From Betaproteobacteria bacterium (GTDB taxonomy: Bacteria > Pseudomonadota > Gammaproteobacteria > Burkholderiales > SG8-39), in contig SCTY01000047.1 of assembly GCA_004297625.1 (NCBI GenBank), positions 97,353 through 161,352 of the forward strand: a stretch of 64,000 nucleotides of DNA, read 5' to 3'. Both the position numbers and the translations under genes were made by a program. Under the pieces are notes generated by a model. That model did not search any database and had not been told where the DNA came from. It worked only from the letters and a program-made list of their open reading frames with translations. Shown here in pieces: positions 20,179 through 29,514 of this stretch. Numbering within the stretch: position 1 is the first letter of the stretch; the number at the start of each line of letters is the position of its first letter.

Positions 20179-20209
20179 CTTGGTCGGATGCGATGGCCGA
20201 GACCTTACA
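20179..20209 (-). promoter_or_regulatory. ECF-type promoter motif pointing leftwards (antisense to anti-sigma gene)
   Basis: Read on the minus strand, TGTAAG (20204-20209) and GACCAAG (20179-20185) are separated by 18 bp. This is almost the same arrangement as before the symporter and YiiX-like genes. No minus-strand gene follows. Transcription would run antisense through the anti-sigma and sigma genes. It may be a regulatory antisense promoter or a relic of rearrangement. Confidence 0.4.
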
Positions 20210-20317
20210 GGACGTTCATCAAGCAAATCTCGACGCGCGCGCATGAAATGGCATGCACGCAGGCACGACTGATCAATACCCGTCCGACGTGGATGGCAAC
20301 CATCAAAGGAGATCGAC

Positions 20318-20554
20318 ATGAAAACGTTTTCACTGAAAACCATTGCTCTTGCTCTCTCGCTCGCTACCACGGGCGCCTTCGGCGCGGACTACGGCGCGCC
20401 TTTCGAGCAGACGCAGTTCGATCGCGCGCTCAATGCGCCGCAAACAGCCGCCTCGCAAGCCGCTTCGAGCGGGGCGACGGTCATTACCTCCCGCGGCGGG
20501 CTGGCGAGCGGCGTGTGGGCGAATGATCAGAACTTCATCGCCCCGGCGCTGTAG
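20318..20554 (+). CDS. Small exported protein of unknown function (copy 1)
   Basis: A 78-residue protein with a clear signal peptide (MKTFSLKTIALALSLATTGAFG), then DYGAPFEQTQFDRALN and a Ser/Ala-rich tail. I do not recognise a family. AAGGAGATCGAC precedes the ATG. A second copy with the same PFEQTQFDRA core lies at 20646. The position after the sigma/anti-sigma pair suggests it belongs to that regulon. Confidence 0.7.
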   Translation: MKTFSLKTIALALSLATTGAFGADYGAPFEQTQFDRALNAPQTAASQAASSGATVITSRGGLASGVWANDQNFIAPAL

Positions 20555-20565
20555 CGACCCGTCAT

Positions 20566-20590
20566 GCGGCGCGGCATCCCGCCGCGCCGC
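20566..20590 (+). terminator. GC-rich hairpin after the small exported protein gene
   Basis: A perfect 10-bp stem (GCGGCGCGGC / GCCGCGCCGC) with loop ATCCC starts 11 bp after the stop codon. It is followed by TTAAG rather than a long T run, so termination may be partial or Rho-assisted. Confidence 0.55.
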
Positions 20591-20645
20591 TTAAGTCGAC
20601 TAAGAGTTATGCCCCCACATGGACGGCATAACTCACCAAGCTCAT

Positions 20646-20912
20646 ATGAAATCGCTCACATTGAAATCCATCGTCGTCACCGCCGTCTTTGCGGCAACTG
20701 GCGCCTTCGGCGCCGAGACAGGGCTGCCCTTCGAGCAGACGCAATTCGATCGCGCGCCATCCAACGTACCGCATCGCTGCCGCGCCGGCGCAATAGCGAG
20801 CGCGTCGAACACGCTCGCTTACAGCGCATCGCGCTGGAAATCCGCCCCGCAAGGGCGGGGCTGCGGCAGAACGACGCGGCTTCCTTTGACGCAGATCAAT
20901 CTCACTTTGTAA
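20646..20912 (+). CDS. Small exported protein, copy 2 with diverged C-terminus
   Basis: An 88-residue reading frame. The signal peptide and the motif PFEQTQFDRA match the copy at 20318 (both have ATGAFGA before it). After that point the sequence is unrelated and Arg/Ser-rich, which suggests a frameshift or a rearranged tail. A CCGCCC/GGGCGG hairpin lies inside the tail at 20842-20858. It may be a decaying duplicate. Confidence 0.5.
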   Translation: MKSLTLKSIVVTAVFAATGAFGAETGLPFEQTQFDRAPSNVPHRCRAGAIASASNTLAYSASRWKSAPQGRGCGRTTRLPLTQINLTL

Positions 20913-20937
20913 GAATCTCGCCGGCGCCGCGTCCAAC
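20908..20937 (+). promoter_or_regulatory. ECF-type promoter before anti-sigma copy 2
   Basis: TGTAAG (20908-20913) and GTCCAAC (20931-20937) are 17 bp apart and end five bases before the GTG start of the small zinc-finger gene at 20943. The boxes match those before the sigma genes and the bufferin-type cluster. Confidence 0.5.
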
Positions 20938-20942
20938 GTGCG

Positions 20943-21131
20943 GTGGACTCGTGCAAAAGCATCTCTCGGCTCGTCTCTGCCGGCCTGGATCGAAAGCTGA
21001 CTGCCGGAGAGCGCGTGCGTATCCGGATTCATCTGCTGTTCTGCAAACACTGCAGGATCGTCGAGCGCCAGTACTTAGCCCTTCGACGCTTCGTGAGGCA
21101 CCTGGCCGAAGCGCTGGAAAAAGACCGGTGA
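20943..21131 (+). CDS. Small zinc-finger anti-sigma-like protein (copy 2)
   Basis: A 62-residue protein with a GTG start, similar along its length to the anti-sigma at 19960. Shared features are an N-terminal SCK, then AGLDRKL, RIRIHLLFCKHCRIVERQ (zinc motif) and a basic tail. No sigma gene stands next to it, so it is an orphan copy or the partner of the sigma factor at 19374. Confidence 0.65.
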   Translation: MDSCKSISRLVSAGLDRKLTAGERVRIRIHLLFCKHCRIVERQYLALRRFVRHLAEALEKDR

Positions 21132-21196
21132 AGTCGCGTTGCCGCAATCTGCCGAGCCACCTCGTGGATGTCCATTCACCCAAAGGAGATCAGCGC

Positions 21197-21394
21197 ATGG
21201 CTGTCGAGATCAGATTCACCAAGGAAGGCCCAATCGAGATCAAGGGGCAGGTCACGCTCCACGCTCACGACGGGCGGGTCGTGCAGGCGAAGCCGGGCGA
21301 TGCGGTCTACTTGTGCCGCTGCGGCGCATCGATGGCGAAGCCTTTCTGCGACGGCGCGCATGCCGCGATCGCCTTCGACGGCAGCCTGGCGTAA
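21197..21394 (+). CDS. CDGSH iron-sulfur domain protein
   Basis: A 65-residue protein with the CDGSH-type ligand set CRCGASMAKPFCDGAH (three Cys and one His), which binds a labile 2Fe-2S cluster used in redox sensing or electron transfer. The ATG at 21197 has AAAGGAGAT eight bases upstream. It probably shares the promoter with the zinc-finger gene upstream. Confidence 0.88.
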   Translation: MAVEIRFTKEGPIEIKGQVTLHAHDGRVVQAKPGDAVYLCRCGASMAKPFCDGAHAAIAFDGSLA

Positions 21395-21420
21395 CGGATC
21401 AGCTGCTCTCGGACACCGGA

Positions 21421-22803
21421 TTACCGCGCGGGTCGCCGTTGCCAGAGAAGCGGAACCAGGAATCCGGCAACGCAGATGGCCAAACCGTAAAGATTGGCGC
21501 CAAGAAGCAGCGCGTACTTGCCGGTCCCGATCGCCCATGACTGCGGGACGGCGCCCAGCGCAACCAGCGCGCCGACAGCGACGCCGGGCCAGAAGGCAAG
21601 ATGGAAGCTCCAGGGCGAATAACGGACCAGCGGCGCGAGCAGAAACACGGGGGCGAGCCCCATCACCATCGTGCCGCTGACCGTGGTTGCCTTGAGGATG
21701 TCAGTGCCCGCGATCATTGGGAGGTTGCCAAGCAGGGCGAAGGCCACCATGGTCCAAAGGCCGATCCTGATCGCATGCCTGCCCGGCTCGCGCCCCGCAA
21801 GCAGCGGCAGCTCCTGCCCAATCGACTTCGATATCGAAGCGAAAGTGGAGTCGAGCGTCGAGCCCGCCGCGACGATCATGATGCCGGTCATCAACAGATA
21901 AGGCAGCACCCCGAAAGCGCGCGCCACTGCGCCCGGCATGTTGTCGCCGGCAGGCAAACCCTCCAGCCGTGCATGCACCCCGACAAGGCTGAAAGCGAAT
22001 ATGCACACGAAGCCTGCAATTCCCGCGAGGATCATGGTGCGCAGCATGCTCTTCTCCTCGGTGATGAAGCCGCGGTCGGTAAGGACCGGATCGTGGAATG
22101 GATACGACAACACCTGTAGCAGCGCCACCAGCAGCAGGTCCACGCCGGCATCGAGGCGAAAGTCGCCGGCGCGGAGCAGGTTGCCCGCTCCATGTTGCGG
22201 CAGCACGAGAAACAGCACTGCAGCGAGAACTACGACGAACAGCACCGCCTGGATGACGTCGGTCGCGATCGAGCTGCGAAGGCCGCCTTTAAGACTGTAG
22301 AAAAGCGTGGCCGCCGTAAAAAGCAGCGCCGCACCGATGAACGGCCATTCGCCCGGCCTGCCGTAATAGGCGCCCACCACCGCGGTGTTGCTCCACACCT
22401 CGTTGTACAGCCGGATGAGGATCGCGATAGTGAACGCGACGGCGGCGAGCCGGCCGTACCGGCCGATGAGAAACGGCACCAGGCCGGTCGCGCCGTGGCG
22501 CGTGCGCAGCCGGTAGATGACGATGCCGGCTACGGGGATGGACAGCCAGTAGGCGGCGTAGGCGAGGCCGCCGACGATGCCGTACGCGGCACCGAGATTC
22601 GCCGCGTTCGTAACCGACTTGGCAAAAATCCAGCTGATAAAGATGCTGCAGGTCAGCGCCCACTCGGATGCGGGCCGGCCCGCCTCGTCCGTGCCCCGGA
22701 AAAACGCGGTGGCGGTGCGGGCCGTTGGGGACACGACATACATGAGCGTGCCGTAGAGCAGCAGGAAACCCCAGAAGAATGCTGCAAAAGCAGGCTCGAT
22801 CAT
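21421..22803 (-). CDS. Sodium:solute symporter family protein
   Basis: A 460-residue protein with about 13 membrane helices and the SSS-family layout, including NLGAAYGIVGGLAYAAYW and ITEEKSMLRTMI. Homology gives a sodium- or proton-coupled solute importer in the inner membrane. The substrate cannot be read from the sequence. An ECF-type promoter motif lies just upstream. Confidence 0.85.
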   Translation of the reverse strand: MIEPAFAAFFWGFLLLYGTLMYVVSPTARTATAFFRGTDEAGRPASEWALTCSIFISWIFAKSVTNAANLGAAYGIVGGLAYAAYWLSIPVAGIVIYRLRTRHGATGLVPFLIGRYGRLAAVAFTIAILIRLYNEVWSNTAVVGAYYGRPGEWPFIGAALLFTAATLFYSLKGGLRSSIATDVIQAVLFVVVLAAVLFLVLPQHGAGNLLRAGDFRLDAGVDLLLVALLQVLSYPFHDPVLTDRGFITEEKSMLRTMILAGIAGFVCIFAFSLVGVHARLEGLPAGDNMPGAVARAFGVLPYLLMTGIMIVAAGSTLDSTFASISKSIGQELPLLAGREPGRHAIRIGLWTMVAFALLGNLPMIAGTDILKATTVSGTMVMGLAPVFLLAPLVRYSPWSFHLAFWPGVAVGALVALGAVPQSWAIGTGKYALLLGANLYGLAICVAGFLVPLLWQRRPAR

Positions 22804-22827
22804 TTTGGGACACCGGGTCGGAATGTC

Positions 22828-22858
22828 CTTGGTCGCGGTCGCCCCGGCTCCGCTTACA
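22828..22858 (-). promoter_or_regulatory. ECF-type promoter of the symporter gene
   Basis: On the minus strand TGTAAG (22853-22858) is followed after 18 bp by GACCAAG (22828-22834), which ends 25 bp before the ATG at 22803. The second box has A instead of T at position 2, as in the YiiX-like gene promoter. Confidence 0.5.
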
Positions 22859-22895
22859 CGTCGACGGCTTCAGGCATCTCGACGACGCACCAGCG

Positions 22896-23684
22896 TTATG
22901 CCGGCGCCGGCTCGGTTACATAGCTGAGCTTCTGCCAGTCAAGCGCCTTGAAATCGAGCGTGCCGGAGAGCGCGGGCTTGACGATGGCGAAGTACGGCGA
23001 GATGTCGAAATCGCGCGGCGCGATCAGGCTGTGGTGGCGGACATGCAGGATTTCCCGGTAGCAGTCGCTGCAGGCGGGATCGTCGAGCTTCTCGAGGATG
23101 ATTTCCGGAAGGATCGGATAGCCCACGGATTCGAACGCCTGCGCGATGAGGGTGGAACAAATCGCCCGGGTTGGATCGCCGCTGCCCAGGGCGATCAGGC
23201 GCCGGCGAAAGCGGGAGGGCACCGGCGGCGTCGGAAAGAGATAGCGCGCGAGATCGATGACGTTCTTGAGATCGTATTTGTGGCCGGCGCGCGCGATCGC
23301 GTGCTCGAGCACTTTGGCGATCTGCGCGGGCGCGAGGCCCACGGGCCGGCAGATGCGCGTGGCGAACCGCGCGTAGTCTGCGAGCGCTACGGCGCGCACC
23401 CCGTCGACCACGTCCGCCTCGATGAGCGTGTGGAGGTTGCCGCGGCCATCGCGCGTTCCGAGCGCGTCGCCGATATAGAGCGCCGCGTGCGACCAGGTGG
23501 ACTGGGTGAGGTACTTGATCGCCGTCGCGATCCGGGTATTGCCGTCGACGAGAAGCACGTCCCCGGGCCGCAGCGCATTCGCCACTGCCTCGGGAGGGTC
23601 GATCGCGACCTGCGTGCTGCGCCGGCCTGGCGCCGAAAGATATCGGGCAAGTCCCCGGCCCATCCAGTCGAGCGCAAAGCCCAC
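22896..23684 (-). CDS. YiiX-like permuted NlpC/P60 cysteine hydrolase
   Basis: The 262-residue protein has the permuted papain-like arrangement: LRPGDVLLVDGNTRIATAIK, then STWSHAALYIGD (His) and, late in the protein, the nucleophile segment AICSTLIAQAFESVG. Members are thought to be amidases or lipid-linked hydrolases acting on cell-envelope or acyl substrates. No signal peptide is evident. The ECF-type promoter upstream suggests a stress role. Confidence 0.8.
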   Translation of the reverse strand: MGFALDWMGRGLARYLSAPGRRSTQVAIDPPEAVANALRPGDVLLVDGNTRIATAIKYLTQSTWSHAALYIGDALGTRDGRGNLHTLIEADVVDGVRAVALADYARFATRICRPVGLAPAQIAKVLEHAIARAGHKYDLKNVIDLARYLFPTPPVPSRFRRRLIALGSGDPTRAICSTLIAQAFESVGYPILPEIILEKLDDPACSDCYREILHVRHHSLIAPRDFDISPYFAIVKPALSGTLDFKALDWQKLSYVTEPAPA

Positions 23685-23704
23685 AGGCGTTTTCTCCTTG
23701 GCTA

Positions 23705-23735
23705 TTTGGTCGGTGCTGCTCGTGCGCCTCTTACA
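23705..23735 (-). promoter_or_regulatory. ECF-type promoter of the YiiX-like gene
   Basis: On the minus strand TGTAAG (23730-23735) and GACCAAA (23705-23711) are 18 bp apart, ending about 20 bp before the ATG. It stands back to back with the plus-strand motif of the GrdB-like gene. Confidence 0.5.
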
Positions 23736-23769
23736 CTTCGCGGTTTGTTAACCAAAATCAACGATCGCC

Positions 23770-23799
23770 TGTAAGGACCTCGCCAGGATGGCGTCTAAG
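23770..23799 (+). promoter_or_regulatory. ECF-type promoter of the GrdB-like selenoprotein gene
   Basis: TGTAAG (23770-23775) and GTCTAAG (23793-23799) are separated by 17 bp. The second box lies about 20 bp before the proposed start, so any leader is very short. With the motif at 23705-23735 it forms a divergent promoter pair. Confidence 0.6.
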
Positions 23800-23818
23800 A
23801 CGCAAAGAGGAGCAAGAC

Positions 23819-25036
23819 CTGGTCAGATTGGCCGATTTGCCCGAGCCCGAGCGCGCGCATCTCCTGGAAATGGCCGGGAGGGCGCCGCGCTTCAGCGACC
23901 GTCCCTGGGTGCGAAGCGCGCCGCTCGCCCGCTGCCGGATCGCGCTCGTGACCACGGCGGGGCTGCACCGCGCGAGCGATCGGCCGTTCAGCTTCGTCCC
24001 GGGGACGGAGTATCGGGTGATCCCCGGAGACACGCCGGCGGCAGAGCTCACGATGAGCCACGTCTCGGTCAACTTCGACCGCAGCGGCTTCCATGCCGAC
24101 CTCAACGTCGTTTTTCCCGTCGACCGGCTGGCGGAGCTGGCGCAGGAAGGCTTCATCGGCTCGATCGCGCAGTATCACTACTCGTTCATGGGCGCGGCCT
24201 GGCCGCCGACGCGCTTCGAGGCGAGCGCAAAGGAGCTGGCGGGGTTGCTGAAGAAGGATCGCGTCGACGCCATTCTCCTCACCCCGGTCTGACCGAACTG
24301 CACGTGCGCCGTGAGCGCACTTGCCCGGTACTTCGAGCGCGAAGGCCTCGCGACGACGCACGTCAGCCTCGTGCGCGAGCACACCGAAGTCATGCAGCCG
24401 CCGCGCGCCCTGTGGGTGCCGTTCATGCTGGGCCGGCCGTTCGGGGCGCCGAATGCGCCGGACTTCCAGCGCAAGGTGCTCGTCGCAGCGCTGCGCCTTC
24501 TCGAAGCCGAGCGGGGACCGGTGCTCGAGGAGTTTCCCGAGGACGCTCCGGGAAGCGCCCAGGAAGACGAGCCGCAGGGGCTCGCCTGCCCGATCAACCT
24601 CGGCCCGCGCGCCGCGGGCGACGATCCGGCCGCGCAGGTGCTCGGCGAGATCGCCCAGCTGCAGCCCTGGCACGACATCGCCGTGCAGCGCAGCGGGCGC
24701 GCCGCAGGACTGACCGGCGTCGGCGTGGAGGAGCTTGCGCGCTTTGCGGTTTCGTACCTCGGCGCCTCGCCGCGGCCGAGTTACGACCCGAACATGTCTG
24801 CTGCGGAGGCGCTGAAGCGCGCGTGCGACGACTTGAAAGCGTTCTACCTGGCCGCGGCTTCCGCGCAGCCCGGGAACAGCGGCGCCGCGGCGCTCGAGCA
24901 GTGGTTCTGGCGTGAAACGGCGGCGGGCAAGCTGTTCCTGCTGCTGAGGCAAGCCTGCCTCGAGAGCGCCGACAAGAGCCTGCGGACGCTCGGCGAGAAA
25001 TTGCTGGTGCCGCGCGTCATCGCAGGCGCCCGGTAG
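23819..25036 (+). CDS. Glycine/sarcosine/betaine reductase selenoprotein B-like protein with UGA
   Basis: Reading through TGA 24290-24292 gives about 405 residues. The first part contains GDTPAAELTMSHVSVNFDRS and the YHYSFMGAAW region. The UGA stands in LLTPV-U-PNCTC, at the Sec of the GrdB-like family (U-x-x-C). The second part continues in the same frame with REHTEVMQPPRALWVPF. No ATG exists at the 5' end. CTG 23819 has AGGAG 6 nt upstream and gives (M)VRLADLPE; a TTG at 23828 is the alternative. A 6-bp hairpin lies 11 nt after the UGA. Members in aerobic proteobacteria are not true glycine reductases and their function is unknown. Confidence 0.87.
24304..24320 (+). promoter_or_regulatory. 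Candidate bacterial SECIS hairpin
   Basis: GTGCGC (24304-24309) pairs perfectly with GCGCAC (24315-24320) around loop CGTGA, 11 nt after the in-frame TGA. The loop again has GU at positions 2-3, like the other candidate SECIS hairpins in this window. Confidence 0.72.
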
Positions 25037-25436
25037 AAAGGCTCTCGATGATCGGGCATCCGCGCCCGGCCCTGCCCGAGCGGCAGGCGCGGATCAGCTT
25101 GTCCAGCGCCGAGCGGATGCCGCGCAGGTCGGCGATCTTCTTCTCGACCAGGCGCTTTTTCTGCTCGGCAAAACTGCGCGTTTCCGCGCAGTGCTCGCCC
25201 GCCGAAAGCTCGAGAAGCAGCTTGACCTCCTCCAGGGAAAATCCGAGGCCCTGGGCGCGCTTGATGAAGCGCAGGCGGCTGACTGCATCTTTCCCATAGC
25301 GCCGCACCGAACCGTAGTCCCGCTCCGGCGTAGGCATGAGCCCGAGGCGCTGGTAGTAGCGGATGGTCTCAAGATGCACGCCGGCCATTTCCGCGAGGCG
25401 GCCGATCTTGATGTCCGCTGCAGCCTCGCGTGCCAT
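25017..25436 (-). CDS. merR: Mercury-responsive transcriptional regulator MerR
   Basis: A 139-residue MerR-family activator/repressor. The N-terminal winged helix is IGRLAEMAGVHLETIRYYQRLGL. The three Hg(II)-binding cysteines are in GEHCAET, IRACRSG and GRGCPII, spaced as in classical MerR. It is divergent from merT across the mer operator. The 3' end overlaps the end of the GrdB-like gene on the other strand by 20 nt. Confidence 0.94.
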   Translation of the reverse strand: MAREAAADIKIGRLAEMAGVHLETIRYYQRLGLMPTPERDYGSVRRYGKDAVSRLRFIKRAQGLGFSLEEVKLLLELSAGEHCAETRSFAEQKKRLVEKKIADLRGIRSALDKLIRACRSGRAGRGCPIIESLSTGRLR

Positions 25437-25447
25437 GCCGAAAGCCC

Positions 25448-25478
25448 TTGATCCCGTAGTCGGCTACGGCAATAAGCT
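25448..25478 (+). promoter_or_regulatory. mer operator/promoter
   Basis: A -35 box TTGATC (25448-25453) and a -10 box TAAGCT (25473-25478) are separated by 19 bp. A perfect dyad CCGTAG-TCGG-CTACGG fills the spacer. The overlong spacer with central dyad is diagnostic for MerR-activated promoters. Confidence 0.9.
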
Positions 25479-25515
25479 TACGCGTGTCGAGGCTCTCACC
25501 GCAAAGGAATTCGGA

Positions 25516-25914
25516 TTGCAGAGCTCGTTACAGGAAACCGCAGCGCCGCAAATCGACAAGGGGGCGAAGGCACCGGCCTCGGAATCGGTCGCGCTCACCA
25601 CGGGCGGTGTCGCGGCTTTGCTCACCGGCGCGTGCTGCGTCGCGCCACTCTTCCTGGTCAGCGTTGGGATCGGCGGCGCGTGGCTCGCGAACCTAAGAGC
25701 GCTGGCGCCGTACCGATGGGTGTTCATCGGCGTTGCGCTCGTTGCGCTCGCATTCGCATGGAAGCGCATCTACCGCCCGGCAGCAGAGTGCAAGCCGGGC
25801 GAGCTCTGCGCGCTCCCGCAGGCGAAGCGCGGCTACAAGATCGGCTTTGGGGCCGTAGCGCTGCTGCTGCTTTTCATGGCGGCCTATCCGTACTTCGCGC
25901 CGCTCTTTTACTGA
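25516..25914 (+). CDS. merT: Mercuric ion transporter MerT
   Basis: An inner-membrane protein with three helices. The vicinal Cys pair is in the first helix (GACCVAPLFLVSVG) and the second pair is in the cytoplasmic loop (AAECKPGELCALP). I chose a TTG start at 25516, downstream of the mer -10 and with AAAGGAA seven bases upstream; it gives 132 residues. An ATG at 25438 lies before the promoter and cannot be used. It passes Hg(II) from MerP to MerA. Confidence 0.9.
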   Translation: MQSSLQETAAPQIDKGAKAPASESVALTTGGVAALLTGACCVAPLFLVSVGIGGAWLANLRALAPYRWVFIGVALVALAFAWKRIYRPAAECKPGELCALPQAKRGYKIGFGAVALLLLFMAAYPYFAPLFY

Positions 25915-25928
25915 ATTACTGGAAGGAG

Positions 25929-26216
25929 ATGACCTTGAAAATTCTTCGCAACGCCGTTCTCGCCGCGATCCTCGCCTTGGCCTCGTCGGCCGCTTTGGCG
26001 ATGAAGACCGTCACGCTTTCCGTTCCAGACATGAGCTGCTCGACGTGTCCGATCCAGGTGAAGAAGGCGCTTTCAAGAGTCCCGGGTGTCTCCGAAGCCT
26101 CCGCGAGCCTCGAGAAAAAGGAAGCCATCGTCACGTACGACGACAGCAAAACAAATGTCGAGGCGCTGATGAAGGCGACCGCGGGCATCGGCTTTCCTTC
26201 CACCGTGAAGAAGTAG
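25929..26216 (+). CDS. merP: Periplasmic mercuric-ion-binding protein MerP
   Basis: A 95-residue protein with a signal peptide (MTLKILRNAVLAAILALASSAALA) and one HMA domain with the Hg-binding motif DMSCSTCPIQVK. It collects Hg(II) in the periplasm for MerT. GGAAGGAG stands before the ATG and the gene follows merT by 14 nt. Confidence 0.94.
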   Translation: MTLKILRNAVLAAILALASSAALAMKTVTLSVPDMSCSTCPIQVKKALSRVPGVSEASASLEKKEAIVTYDDSKTNVEALMKATAGIGFPSTVKK

Positions 26217-27923
<1,707 letters not shown>

Positions 27924-27926
27924 CGC

Positions 27927-28289
27927 ATGCTCGATCATGCAAAGCAACTCGCCAGCACGCTTGGCGCAGCATTCGCGGCCGCCTGCTGCCTCGGCGCGAC
28001 CGCAGCGGTATCGGCGCTCACTGCCATCGGCGCCGGGTTCCTGATCAACGACGCATTTCTCATTCCGCTGTACGTTTTGCTTCTCGCCTTGAGCCTGTGG
28101 CTGCTCTACCGTTCCGCGAAAGCCCACGGCGGTCTTGCTCCCTTCTGGGTCGGCGCCGGCGGAGTAACCGTTGCGCTTGCCGGCCTGTGGATCAATCCGA
28201 TTCTGGTTTACGCCGGCCTTCTCGCCATCATTGCGGGCAATGTAGGTGACTTTTTGCGCGGACGGCGCCGGACCGCGAGAGCTGTATGA
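27927..28289 (+). CDS. MerC-like small mercury transport membrane protein
   Basis: A 120-residue protein with about four membrane helices and a CC pair in the first helix (AAACCLGATAAVSAL), typical of MerC/MerF/MerT-type Hg(II) importers. It starts three bases after the merA stop. Assignment to MerC rather than another CC-type importer is tentative. Confidence 0.7.
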   Translation: MLDHAKQLASTLGAAFAAACCLGATAAVSALTAIGAGFLINDAFLIPLYVLLLALSLWLLYRSAKAHGGLAPFWVGAGGVTVALAGLWINPILVYAGLLAIIAGNVGDFLRGRRRTARAV

Positions 28290-28297
28290 AAATTCCT

Positions 28298-28464
28298 TAG
28301 CGGCGCGTCGTTTGGCCGACGCGCAGGCCAAGCTTCGGGATCTGCAACGGATCGAAGGCGTGCTGTGCGACCTGCTGCGGCGCTGCGACGTCGCCGAGGG
28401 ACGGGTCCGCCGTCCGTTGATCGCCTCGCTGCACGCCTGGGGACCTGGAGGGCTGACGCCATGA
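28298..28464 (+). pseudogene. Remnant of a MerR-family regulator (C-terminus only)
   Basis: The frame reads AARRLADAQAKLRDLQRIEG, then VLCDLLRRCDVAEGRVRRPLIASL, which resembles the C-terminal dimerisation helix and metal-binding tail of MerR-family metal regulators. The DNA-binding domain is absent and no proper start is present. It ends with an overlap of the next gene's ATG. Confidence 0.55.
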
Positions 28465-28787
28465 ACCGAGCATCGCCAGAGTCGGATAGCGGCAATTCCG
28501 CGCAAGATACCAAGGACAATCGGATGGGGCTCGCTCCGGTATTCGCCGCCGCCGTGGGCGCGGCGTGCTGTCTCGCGGTGCCTGCGCTGGTCGGTCTATT
28601 TGCCGGCGGCGCGGGCGCAGCGGCGTCGAGCGGCGGTCCGGGATTGCTTTCACTTCTTATCATCGGATTTGCGCTCGGGGGAGTTCTTGTCGTAGCGCTC
28701 CATTACGTGCGTGCTTCAAGGCGGGGCGCGGATGAGTCGTCTCACGCGGAGACCCGGCAGCGCGGCGAATCCGAATCCATCCGGTAA
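28461..28787 (+). CDS. Small CC-motif membrane protein in the mer operon
   Basis: A 108-residue protein with two membrane helices. The first has the vicinal Cys pair AAVGAACCLAVPALVGLFAG; a Gly/Ala-rich loop and a charged C-terminal tail follow. The CC pair and location suggest another Hg(II) or metal importer. It overlaps the regulator remnant by 4 nt. Confidence 0.65.
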   Translation: MNRASPESDSGNSAQDTKDNRMGLAPVFAAAVGAACCLAVPALVGLFAGGAGAAASSGGPGLLSLLIIGFALGGVLVVALHYVRASRRGADESSHAETRQRGESESIR

Positions 28788-28806
28788 GCTCCATCCGGAC
28801 GTCGTT

Positions 28807-29418
28807 CTAGCTTTCTCCGGGCAGCGGCCGATGGCCAAGCGAGACAACGGCCGCAAGCGCCTTGAACGTCACCGGGTCCAGAAAATCGCGGCCCGCGTCC
28901 AGCAATGCAGTGGCAATCTGCTCGCGCCGCGTCGAAGGGCAAGTCGGCGATGCGGCTGCGAGCGCTCGGGCACAGGCGTCTTCCAGCCGTTCGGCAAGAC
29001 GCCCGGCCGCACTTGCAGATACCGATATGTCTTGTTCGAGCCTGCGTATCAGGCGCGCCGCGATCACGCGGGCCTCCTCCGCGCTCAGGTCCTGCATTTG
29101 CATCGGGCGATACCACCCGCCAGCCGCAAAGGAATCGCAGCTGCGCTGGTACTCCGGACCTTTCAGCTCAAGGCCGGCGACGCCATGCCGGCGCAGGGTC
29201 GATAGCACCCGTTCGGGATCGCATGCCTCATCGGCCCAGACGACTCCGAGGACCGTTCCATCGCGACTGAGCCAGGCTTCGCGTACACCGGGCTCTCGCT
29301 CCAATTCGGCGAGGACCGGCCTTGCCCTCGTGCCGCAGCCGATGTGCGACGCGGCCTCGCACACCAAGGGCACGCGGAAGAAGCTGATTCTTGACATGGC
29401 GGGCAAACTATCGCTCAT
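28807..29418 (-). CDS. Hypothetical protein with HMA-like N-terminus
   Basis: 203 residues. The first about 80 suggest a beta-alpha-beta fold with the Cys-containing loop VCEAASHIGCGTRARPVLAE, then EAWLSRDGTVLGVVW, reminiscent of an HMA-like metal-binding domain. The C-terminal half is helical. No known domain is recognised. It lies between the mer genes and a convergent metal operon, so a role in metal handling is likely but unproven. Confidence 0.55.
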   Translation of the reverse strand: MSDSLPAMSRISFFRVPLVCEAASHIGCGTRARPVLAELEREPGVREAWLSRDGTVLGVVWADEACDPERVLSTLRRHGVAGLELKGPEYQRSCDSFAAGGWYRPMQMQDLSAEEARVIAARLIRRLEQDISVSASAAGRLAERLEDACARALAAASPTCPSTRREQIATALLDAGRDFLDPVTFKALAAVVSLGHRPLPGES

Positions 29419-29514
29419 AGGCGCGCCGGATTTACGTCCCGTGGTAATAGGAGAGAAGAGCGTAAACCCGGAGCGAGGTACGGAGTCAACGAACCGAAAG
29501 CCGCGACCGGGCAG

